Shown one piece after another: positions 18,052 to 24,393 of a stretch of DNA of 64,000 nt. Every line of letters starts with the position of its first letter. Position 1 is the first letter of the stretch. The notes beneath the pieces were generated by a model that was given only the letters and a program-made list of their open reading frames with translations, searched no databases and was not told the origin of the DNA. The translations under genes were made by a program, and so were the position numbers. Source of the stretch: an uncultured Clostridia bacterium (GTDB lineage Bacteria; Bacillota; Clostridia; Oscillospirales; Acutalibacteraceae); NCBI GenBank assembly GCA_944384995.1, contig CALWVN010000001.1, positions 1 to 64,000 of the forward strand, read 5' to 3'.

Positions 18052-20240
18052 AGAAAGCGATTGCCTGCCTGCTTAGCATATGGATGATTTTTACATTGTC
18101 GGAATTTCCGGTATTTGCCAAGGAGTCGCAAGAAATGCAAACAGCTGCATACATTCTGACTGTGGATCCGAACCGTGTTCCGGACGGGAAAACGGTGTTT
18201 TCCAGTATTGAAGCGGCAAAGGCATATGTCCGCACGCTCGACAAAACGCATGGCGATATCATCGTGGAGATCATGGATGGCGTATATGAATTGGAAAACA
18301 CACTGGTGTTTGACGAGACGGACAGCGGTACCCCCGAAGGGCGTGTGCGTTATGTCGCTGCCGAAGGTGCGCACCCCGTTCTCAGCGGAGGCAGAACCAT
18401 TTCGGGCGAATGGCGTGACGAGGGAAACGGTATATTCAGCATCCCGCTTGCAAGAGATAAAAAGCTTCGCACGTTGTATGTGAACGGCACACGCGCCTTT
18501 ATGACCTCAAAGGTCGTCAAAGGAAAAGGGTCGGCCGGTGAATATGCTGTTGAAGAAAATGCCGCCGACTGGGCGTGGACGGGCGGCACGGTGCATGACG
18601 GCGTGCTGCTGCCGCGAGATGCGATCCCGGTCGATACACGGAATCCTGAGGATATTGAACTGATGACACAGACGCGGTGGAATACAACCATAGTCTGTGT
18701 GGATTCGCTCAAAATGCGAGGATTTCGCTTGCTTGCAAGTCTGCAAATGCCTTATGCGGGGATCGCACAGACCTTAGGGTGGGGCAATGCTTACCAATTT
18801 AAGGAAAATAACATGATCTATAACGTGTTTGAGCATTTAGACGAACCGGGCGAATTCTACTTTGATAAGGCGGGCAGCAGGCTTTACTATTGCCCGCGTG
18901 AAGGCGAGGATCTTTCCGATGCGCAGGTCGTCGTCCCAACGCTGGAAACGCTTGTGCGTGTCGAAGGAAAAGGTCTTACAGCCCGCGTGCATGATATTTC
19001 GTTTGAAGGGCTGACCTTTGCATTTACGGATTGGAATCTGCACGAGGTGGCGGGTTCGCACGGCCGTGCGACGAATCAAGGCGCGGCGGCGCTGACAGCC
19101 TTCGCTGAAGAGGATTGGCACGGCTACATCTACCGCGCTTACGACGTCGGTCCTGCAGCGGTTATGCTCAGCAGCGCGGCACAGATCACATTTACGGGGA
19201 ATTCAGTCTGCCACACCGGGAACGACGGGCTTTCGCTGGTCAACGATGTCACCGATACCATGGTTACGGCAAATGCAATCTATGATACGGCGGGCGCGGC
19301 GCTTTTGATTGGGCATCCTCAGCATATGTATATCGGTGATAAAGGTTCTGATAAAGGCCGCCATTCGGAAAAGGAAAAATATGATGCGTCCACGGAGGGT
19401 GCGTGTAAGAACCTTTCTGTTGAAAACAACCTGTTCAAAAATACAAGCCGTTTGTTTTGGGGCGTAGCAGGCGTGCTTGTTTATGCTGCCGAGGGTTTGC
19501 GCTTTGAGCATAACAACATAGAAAACACGACCTATTCGGGGTTAAGCCTTGGGTGGGGCTGGTGGAACATGAACGGCGACAGTGACTCGGTTGTACCGGG
19601 CGAACCCTCTTCGACCATGCGGGACAATATCATTCGGTACAATAAGTTTGTCAATACGATTACGACACTGAGTGATGCAGGCGCTATCTATACCATCGGC
19701 GATATGCCGGGCACGGTCATCAGCGAGAATTTCATTGACACCATCGGCTCGGCGTTCTCCAATAAAGCCTATCATATTCGCGGTATCCATATTGATGAAG
19801 GCACGCAGCATGTTTACGGGGAAAAGAATGTAATTCAGATCGATCCTGACTATGCCTGTATTGACTGCGGAGACTGGGGCAAGAAGGGGAACAACACATG
19901 GGACAACAATTATTCCACCGCACAAAGCTACACGACGACCGAGACATATGAACCGGGAACTGTTATCACAAACGCACACTATGTTCCGGATGCGAAATGG
20001 GACGCAGCTGCACAGGCGGTGATTGACAATGCCGGGATCGCACCTGCCGTATATGAAACGTTTTCAGAAGAAGCACGCGAAAGCGAGATGTCGGTCATGC
20101 GGGCAATCCCGGAATATAAGCCGAATATCCCGTTGATCGTCGGCGCGTCTATAGCAGGTGCGGCAGTTCTGGTTTCTGCAGTCCTTTTCTTAATTCGAAG
20201 ATCACGAATTAACGCAGCCCGCGCGGGAAGCATCCGCTGA
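18048..20240 (+). CDS. Membrane-anchored beta-helix carbohydrate-active protein, GH141-like
   Basis: 730 residues. A signal peptide (KKAIACLLSIWMIFTLSEFPVFA) leads to DGVYELENTLVFDETDSGT and LSGGRTISG, the entry to a right-handed beta-helix of the GH141/pectate-lyase type, with rungs such as VENNLFKNTS, FEHNNIENTTYSG and DNIIRYNKFVNT. A single C-terminal membrane span (IPLIVGASIAGAAVLVSAVL) followed by arginines anchors it outside the cell. It overlaps the PTS IIC gene by 4 bases, so sugar release and uptake are probably linked. Its last eight residues and stop are encoded by a 60-bp sequence that recurs exactly, inverted, at 28923-28982. The substrate is unknown. Confidence 0.75.
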   Translation: MKKAIACLLSIWMIFTLSEFPVFAKESQEMQTAAYILTVDPNRVPDGKTVFSSIEAAKAYVRTLDKTHGDIIVEIMDGVYELENTLVFDETDSGTPEGRVRYVAAEGAHPVLSGGRTISGEWRDEGNGIFSIPLARDKKLRTLYVNGTRAFMTSKVVKGKGSAGEYAVEENAADWAWTGGTVHDGVLLPRDAIPVDTRNPEDIELMTQTRWNTTIVCVDSLKMRGFRLLASLQMPYAGIAQTLGWGNAYQFKENNMIYNVFEHLDEPGEFYFDKAGSRLYYCPREGEDLSDAQVVVPTLETLVRVEGKGLTARVHDISFEGLTFAFTDWNLHEVAGSHGRATNQGAAALTAFAEEDWHGYIYRAYDVGPAAVMLSSAAQITFTGNSVCHTGNDGLSLVNDVTDTMVTANAIYDTAGAALLIGHPQHMYIGDKGSDKGRHSEKEKYDASTEGACKNLSVENNLFKNTSRLFWGVAGVLVYAAEGLRFEHNNIENTTYSGLSLGWGWWNMNGDSDSVVPGEPSSTMRDNIIRYNKFVNTITTLSDAGAIYTIGDMPGTVISENFIDTIGSAFSNKAYHIRGIHIDEGTQHVYGEKNVIQIDPDYACIDCGDWGKKGNNTWDNNYSTAQSYTTTETYEPGTVITNAHYVPDAKWDAAAQAVIDNAGIAPAVYETFSEEARESEMSVMRAIPEYKPNIPLIVGASIAGAAVLVSAVLFLIRRSRINAARAGSIR

Positions 20241-20272
20241 AAACCATATTGTGTTCGATTCTCGGCAGCTTA
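20213..20272. repeat. 60-bp repeat, exact inverted copy of 28923-28982
   Basis: Identical at all 60 positions to the reverse complement of 28923-28982. It spans the last eight codons and stop of the beta-helix gene plus 32 bases beyond, and ends at TCGGCAGCTTA, which in the other copy is the outer tip of a terminal inverted repeat. Confidence 0.95.
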
Positions 20273-20324
20273 TGGCAGACGAGCAGCGGGGAACGCACGG
20301 TTCTCCGCTGCATTTTGATTTTGC

Positions 20325-20353
20325 TTGCAACGTGTGGCGGAATCCTGTATAAT
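20325..20353 (+). promoter_or_regulatory. Promoter of ychF
   Basis: TTGCAA (20325-20330), 17-bp spacer, TATAAT (20348-20353). Confidence 0.8.
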
Positions 20354-20409
20354 ACCTTAAGAAAATCATGCGGTCGGAGCACCGCTTTGGAATCGAGGAT
20401 ACTGTATTT

Positions 20410-21504
20410 ATGAAACTTGGAATCGTCGGACTGCCGAATGTCGGTAAAAGCACGCTGTTCAATGCCATCACCAACGCGGGCGCACAGGCGGCGAACTATG
20501 CGTTCTGCACTATCGAGCCGAATGTTGGCGTAGTCGCCGTGCCGGACGCGCGGCTGGATCGCTTAGCCGAGATGTATCATCCGCAAAAGGTCACGCCCGC
20601 CACAGTCGAATTTGTAGACATTGCGGGGCTGGTGCGCGGGGCGTCCAAGGGTGAGGGGTTGGGCAACAAATTCCTGTCGCACATCCGCGAGGTGGACGCG
20701 ATCATCCACGTGGTGCGCTGCTTTGACGACGACGACATCGTGCATGTCGAGGGCAGTATTGACCCGCGCCGCGATATTGAGACGATCAACTTGGAATTGA
20801 TCCTTTCCGATTTGGAACTGCTTGACCGCCGCATTGACCGCGATAAAAAGGCGATGAAGGGCGACAAAAGCCTGCAAGGCGAGCTTGCTTTTTTTGAACG
20901 TCTGCGCGGTGAACTCACGAATGGTGTGAGCGCCCGCGCGGTCGAGATGAGTGACGACGAAAGAGAATGGCTTTCCACGGTGGCGCTACTTTCCTCCAAG
21001 CCTGTTATTTATGCGTGCAACATGAGCGAAGGGGACTTTGCGGGCGCCTTGGACGATAATACGTATTATCATGCCGTTTGTGAGATCGCCGAGGCGGAAG
21101 GTGCGGAGGTCCTGCCCATCTGCGCGCGGCTGGAGGAGGAGATCGCATCGCTTGACCGGGAAGAAAAGCTGCTGTTCCTTTCCGATCTCGGTATGGACGA
21201 GGGCGGGCTTGACCGCCTGATCCGCCATTCCTATCATCTGTTGGGCTTGATCTCGTATCTTACGGCAGGTGAGCCGGAGGTGCGCGCGTGGACAATCAAG
21301 CGCGGTACCAAAGCGCCGCAGGCGGCGGGGAAGATCCACTCCGATTTCGAGCGCGGCTTTATCCGCGCCGAGGTCATTTCGTTCGATGAGCTGATGGCGT
21401 GCGGCAGCATGCAGACGGCAAAGGAGAAGGGAAAGGTGCGCTCCGAGGGCAAGGACTATGTCATGCAGGACGGCGACATCGTATTGTTCCGCTTTAACGT
21501 CTGA
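20410..21504 (+). CDS. ychF: YchF/OLA1 family ribosome-associated ATPase
   Basis: 364 residues, the standard YchF length. The P-loop GLPNVGKSTLFNAIT near the N-terminus, the switch segment DIAGLVRGASKGEGLGNKFL and the NMSE element in place of NKxD (which gives ATP preference) are visible, followed by the C-terminal TGS-like region (LTAGEPEVRAWTIKRGTKAP). It is a cytosolic translation- and stress-associated NTPase. The ATG at 20410 fits the family start; the frame is open 14 codons upstream. It is monocistronic with its own promoter. Confidence 0.96.
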   Translation: MKLGIVGLPNVGKSTLFNAITNAGAQAANYAFCTIEPNVGVVAVPDARLDRLAEMYHPQKVTPATVEFVDIAGLVRGASKGEGLGNKFLSHIREVDAIIHVVRCFDDDDIVHVEGSIDPRRDIETINLELILSDLELLDRRIDRDKKAMKGDKSLQGELAFFERLRGELTNGVSARAVEMSDDEREWLSTVALLSSKPVIYACNMSEGDFAGALDDNTYYHAVCEIAEAEGAEVLPICARLEEEIASLDREEKLLFLSDLGMDEGGLDRLIRHSYHLLGLISYLTAGEPEVRAWTIKRGTKAPQAAGKIHSDFERGFIRAEVISFDELMACGSMQTAKEKGKVRSEGKDYVMQDGDIVLFRFNV

Positions 21505-21543
21505 TAATCGAAGCGGATTTTGTGGAAACGTCGCAAATTTTCC

Positions 21544-21572
21544 TTGACCTTTTTCCCGGAAAGATATACAAT
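21544..21572 (+). promoter_or_regulatory. Promoter of tRNA-Arg
   Basis: TTGACC (21544-21549), 17-bp spacer, TACAAT (21567-21572). Confidence 0.8.
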
Positions 21573-21601
21573 ATCGGTGCGCGTTCTGCGCGCCGAAATA
21601 T

Positions 21602-21678
21602 GCGCTTGTAGCTCAGCTGGATAGAGCGTCAGACTCCGACTCTGAAGGCCGCTGGTTCGAATCCAGTCAAGCGCGCCA
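21602..21678 (+). tRNA. tRNA-Arg (anticodon CCG)
   Basis: A 77-base cloverleaf. The acceptor GCGCTTG pairs with CAAGCGC, the anticodon stem TCAGA/TCTGA encloses loop CTCCGAC, the T arm contains GTTCGAATC, and CCA is encoded. It reads CGG codons. Confidence 0.96.
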
Positions 21679-21683
21679 CCGGG

Positions 21684-21728
21684 CTGAGCCCGGACGCAGT
21701 TCGCGTTCCGGGCTCAGTCTTTATTTTG
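21684..21728 (+). terminator. Terminator of tRNA-Arg
   Basis: CTGAGCCCGGACGC pairs with GCGTTCCGGGCTCAG with one bulged base, followed by TCTTTATTTT. Confidence 0.85.
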
Positions 21729-21783
21729 CCTTTTCACTCGCGTTTTCAGTGGGTATCTATTTTGTCAACGTTTTCCAGCCAAG

Positions 21784-21820
21784 AGCCCCGACGCGCAGGT
21801 CGCGTTCGGGGCTTTTTCTT
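21784..21820 (+). terminator. Second, related terminator hairpin
   Basis: AGCCCCGACGCG pairs with CGCGTTCGGGGCT, again with one bulged base in the same place, then TTTTTC. It has the same design as the hairpin 100 bases upstream with no gene between them, as if a tRNA or its terminator had been duplicated and the gene lost. Confidence 0.7.
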
Positions 21821-22005
21821 TTGCTTATATGGAGATGCCGCACTCGGAGCAGGCATCTTTTTTTATCTTACTTTACACGATAATTATATAAACTTGTGTT
21901 GATATTTTAGCATTGGTATGTTTTATATCCTTGAAAATTCATATGGTCATGTTTATAATGTTGATATGATTTTTCATTTATTATATTTAGAAATGTGGCT
22001 CAAAA
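21821..22005. other. AT-rich intergenic region before the 166-aa membrane protein
   Basis: Markedly richer in A and T than the surroundings. A possible promoter is TTGATA (21899-21904) followed 17 bases later by TTTATA, but it is weak. No gene, integrase or repeat was seen. Confidence 0.4.
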
Positions 22006-22506
22006 ATGCGCTTGAAAGAAATGAAAAGTATAAATTTGATTTCCATATTTTCCGGAATGATTTTTGCATTGTTGACTTACGGGATTGTTAAATATTTTGG
22101 CATTGACGAGACCTTGAAACTTTCAGTTTTTGCTGGCGCTTTGTTTACTGTAATTTTATATCTTGCGTTACTGCTATATAAGCGTAATATAAACCGAAAG
22201 TATCTTAATTTCGAAAAGGTGATTACCTCGCCTGTTTTTTACAAAACAAACGGAAATTTCAGCCTTGGAACAAAAGTCAGAAATGGAAATATTTATTTTT
22301 GTGATGATGAAATTGTATGTGTTTCTTTGGACCAAAAGCCGTATATAGTGGAAAGCATAATTCGAAATGATATATTATATTTTCAATATGACGATATTCA
22401 CTTGCATATTACGACAAAGGAAGATCGTCTTTTTTGCATCACCTTGCCTGATGTGGCACAGGTTTTGGAAATATTAAAAGAACACGACTGGATAGATGAC
22501 GGGTAA
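22006..22506 (+). CDS. Two-span membrane protein with a cytoplasmic PH-like domain, unknown function
   Basis: 166 residues, not recognised with certainty. Two hydrophobic segments (about residues 9-29 and 38-57) are followed by a basic hinge (KRNINRK) and a roughly 100-residue soluble domain with alternating strands and the pattern YKTNGNF...GNIYFCDDEIVCVSLDQKP, ending in a helix (VAQVLEILKEHDWI). This layout resembles bacterial PH/GRAM-type domains but is inferred only from pattern. The start is uncertain: ATG 22006 or ATG 22021, and neither has a good ribosome site. Codon use is much more AT-rich than in neighbours, which suggests transfer into the locus beside the tRNA. Confidence 0.55.
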   Translation: MRLKEMKSINLISIFSGMIFALLTYGIVKYFGIDETLKLSVFAGALFTVILYLALLLYKRNINRKYLNFEKVITSPVFYKTNGNFSLGTKVRNGNIYFCDDEIVCVSLDQKPYIVESIIRNDILYFQYDDIHLHITTKEDRLFCITLPDVAQVLEILKEHDWIDDG

Positions 22507-22560
22507 CCTTAACTGTAGGGAATATCGGTAGTTCACTTTTGGAAGATCCGTGAAAAAGGA

Positions 22561-22589
22561 TTGACAATTTGGTTCCCCCATGCTACAAT
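22561..22589 (+). promoter_or_regulatory. Consensus promoter of the GAP/CcdA-like gene
   Basis: TTGACA (22561-22566), 17-bp spacer, TACAAT (22584-22589). It produces a leader of about 125 bases that contains the hairpins below. Confidence 0.85.
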
Positions 22590-22614
22590 TCCTCTACAAT
22601 CCAATACGAACGAA

Positions 22615-22687
22615 ACTGTCACCGGACAGCAAAGCGTTAAAATCATGCCGTAGGTCTTAGTGGTATGATTTTGGCGCTTGTTTTTTG
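22615..22687 (+). promoter_or_regulatory. Leader RNA with terminator-like hairpin (possible attenuator)
   Basis: Between promoter and gene, a small hairpin (CTGTC, ACCG, GACAG) is followed by an 18-bp stem with G-U pairs (22632-22649 with 22662-22679; AAGCG..AAAATCAT..CC against GGTATGATTTTGGCGCTT) and then GTTTTTT. This is an intrinsic terminator placed inside the transcript's own leader, as in attenuators and riboswitches. It matched no riboswitch class I could recall. Confidence 0.6.
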
Positions 22688-22718
22688 TGCCGGAGGAAAT
22701 TTTCGGGAGGAATTCTTT

Positions 22719-23393
22719 ATGTGGCTCCTTTTGGGCACGACGCTTTCCACAAGCTTTATCGATTGTTTGAACCCGACCGCTATTGCACAGCAGATGCTTT
22801 TGCAGGCAATGGTAAAGCGTAAACGGCATGCTTTATTTTTCATTTTCGGCATCGGGCTTGCCAATTATCTTTTGGGGCTTGCTGTATACTACGGCGTTTT
22901 ATCCTGGGTCACGCAGCTCGTTCAAGACGCAGCGGCACGCTTCCCGGCTTACACCTACGGGGTGGAGACTACGGCGGGACTTGTGTGTGCCGTGATCGGA
23001 ATTTTTCTGATCCAAAGAACCCGCCGCAGCAGCGCGGAGGACGGAGATGAGACGAAAACACCTGCTTCGCTCAACCCACTGTCTTTATTTCTCATGGGCA
23101 TCGTGTTCTGTGGCTTGGAAATGACCAGCGCTCTGCCGTATTTCGGCTTTTTAGCCGTACTCGCAGGGTATGGGCTCGGGTTCCCGTACGTCGCCGCGTT
23201 CCTGCTTTTATATGATTTTGTTTATATCCTGCCGCTGCTTCTGGTGTATTGGGGGTATAATCGGCTGCGCGGCACGGCGTTTATCACGCGGCTTGAACAC
23301 GTGCTCGCGCGTGTCGCCGCTTATGTCGTGCCGGTCGTCCTGACGGCAGCCGGCGTCTTTCTGCTCGTCCACGGCGTGTGGTCGTTGTTGTAA
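22719..23393 (+). CDS. GAP/CcdA-like six-span membrane protein
   Basis: 224 residues, about six hydrophobic spans. The first carries DCLNPTAIAQQML, close to the DxxNP(T/C) motif that opens GAP-family and LysE/CcdA-superfamily transporters, and FCGLEMTSALPYFGFLAVLAGYG opens the second half. It lacks the paired cysteines of CcdA, so it is more likely a small-molecule exporter than a disulfide reductant carrier. The ATG at 22719 is set by GGGAGG 8 bases upstream; an earlier ATG lies inside the leader hairpin. The attenuator-like leader suggests ligand-controlled expression. Confidence 0.65.
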   Translation: MWLLLGTTLSTSFIDCLNPTAIAQQMLLQAMVKRKRHALFFIFGIGLANYLLGLAVYYGVLSWVTQLVQDAAARFPAYTYGVETTAGLVCAVIGIFLIQRTRRSSAEDGDETKTPASLNPLSLFLMGIVFCGLEMTSALPYFGFLAVLAGYGLGFPYVAAFLLLYDFVYILPLLLVYWGYNRLRGTAFITRLEHVLARVAAYVVPVVLTAAGVFLLVHGVWSLL

Positions 23394-23396
23394 CGG

Positions 23397-23425
23397 TTGG
23401 CAGCTTTTCCGTTTTGTGTTACAAT
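23397..23425 (+). promoter_or_regulatory. Promoter of the DinB-fold gene
   Basis: TTGGCA (23397-23402), 17-bp spacer, TACAAT (23420-23425). Confidence 0.7.
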
Positions 23426-23464
23426 GCAAGAAAACGCACACGATGATGAATACCGGGAGGCACT

Positions 23465-23968
23465 ATGAAAACGGAATTGATACAAGCGGTAAGGCTGAAC
23501 ACGGAAAACCTTTTCCAAAATGCAAGCATTTGCCTGCAAACCTGTGATATGGATTTCATTCTTTGTGGAATGCCGATCTGGAAGCATGCCTACCATATGC
23601 TGCATTCCTGTGATCAATGGTTTATCAATCCGAATGAATACAAGGAGCCGCCTTTTCATGTGCCAAACCTCAATTCTCTGGATGTTCCCGGTGAAAAAGC
23701 TCTGTCGCGGGAAGAGCTTTTGCTGTATCTTGAAAGCATCCGAACCGAAATTTTTGGCTATCTGGATGGTTTAACGGATGAAATGCTGTATGAGATCCCA
23801 ACTGGCTGCACGCACAACCGTCTGGCAATGATCCTTTCGCAGTTCCGGCATTTTTATGCACATTTAGGCAATATCAACGCAACAACGATCCTTGCTACAA
23901 ATCGTTGGCCGCGTGTGGTGAACCTCAGCGGCAAAAGCGGGAAATCAGCAGAGGGTTTGTTCGAATAG
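23465..23968 (+). CDS. DinB/YfiT-fold putative metal-dependent protein
   Basis: 167 residues forming a likely four-helix bundle. The three-histidine metal site of the DinB/YfiT superfamily appears as a His in WKHAYHMLHSCDQW and two in FRHFYAHLGNIN (H-x3-H). Family members include thiol transferases such as BstA and many uncharacterised proteins; it is unrelated to DNA polymerase IV. GGGAGG precedes the ATG. It has its own promoter and no co-transcribed partner, so the substrate is open. Confidence 0.7.
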   Translation: MKTELIQAVRLNTENLFQNASICLQTCDMDFILCGMPIWKHAYHMLHSCDQWFINPNEYKEPPFHVPNLNSLDVPGEKALSREELLLYLESIRTEIFGYLDGLTDEMLYEIPTGCTHNRLAMILSQFRHFYAHLGNINATTILATNRWPRVVNLSGKSGKSAEGLFE

Positions 23969-23994
23969 CGATCCTGTTGCCGAGAATGCTTATA

Positions 23995-24027
23995 TAAAAA
24001 TCCGAAGAAGGTTTTCCTTCTTCGGAT
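23995..24027 (-). terminator. Terminator of the 54-aa ORF
   Basis: A perfect 12-bp stem ATCCGAAGAAGG/CCTTCTTCGGAT (24000-24011 with 24016-24027). The T-run is on the minus strand (GGATTTTTATA), so it mainly ends the minus-strand gene, though it could also slow plus-strand transcripts. Confidence 0.8.
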
Positions 24028-24052
24028 CTCCGTGAAGCTGCCCGCCTGCCGC

Positions 24053-24217
24053 CTATACGGACGGCGGCGTAGTTGATGTGTTCTCCCGGGCGGCGGGCTG
24101 TATTTTGGCTGCCTGCTTATGTACTTCGTCTAAGATCCGCCGCTTGTCCGTTTCGGAACAAAGACGGTACTGTGCAAGCATGACCCGTTCTTCCTCAGAC
24201 AGATTCTGAAGCGTCAT
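24053..24217 (-). CDS. Small helical protein, 54 residues, unknown function
   Basis: Starts MTLQNLSEEERVML with AAGGAGG 5 bases before the ATG, an unusually good ribosome site, and ends just before a strong terminator, so it is probably a real gene. The sequence reads as two short charged helices (SEEERVMLAQYRLCS and ETDKRRILDEVHKQAAK) with a Thr/Pro-rich end and no membrane span. The second helix looks like the last part of some phage-type repressors, but there is no recognisable DNA-binding motif. No function can be assigned. Confidence 0.55.
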   Translation of the reverse strand: MTLQNLSEEERVMLAQYRLCSETDKRRILDEVHKQAAKIQPAARENTSTTPPSV

Positions 24218-24343
24218 AAATCCTCCTTGTCTTACCTGAAGCTGCAATGCATTGTATATATTTCTGTAGTGATAGTATAACACAAAGTGTCAAACAATCA
24301 CGACAAATGACGGAATCAACCAAAAAAATGAACAAAATAACGA

Positions 24344-24383
24344 AAAAGCCGAAGCTCTCACGTAAGAGCTTCGGCTTTTCGTT
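24344..24383. terminator. Terminator of the LtaS/MdoB-like gene
   Basis: A perfect 15-bp stem AAAAGCCGAAGCTCT/AGAGCTTCGGCTTTT (24344-24358 with 24365-24379), with T-runs on both strands. Confidence 0.85.
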
Positions 24384-24393
24384 TGCCTATTGT

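Noticed and set aside
21602-22506. Integrated phage or ICE at tRNA-Arg
   Set aside because: No integrase, no phage genes and no repeated tRNA 3' end were found within reach.
22590-22719. Assignment to guanidine-II, PreQ1, fluoride or c-di-GMP riboswitches
   Set aside because: The loop is ACCG, not the ACGR of guanidine-II, and the conserved cores of the other classes are not visible; kept as an unclassified leader.
23465-23968. Link between the DinB-fold protein and SOS repair
   Set aside because: The shared name is historical; no LexA box lies upstream and the fold is a metal-binding helix bundle.
23972-23990. Similarity of GTTGCCGAGAAT to the MITE end
   Set aside because: Only about 11 of 12 bases match and the rest diverges; chance is likely.
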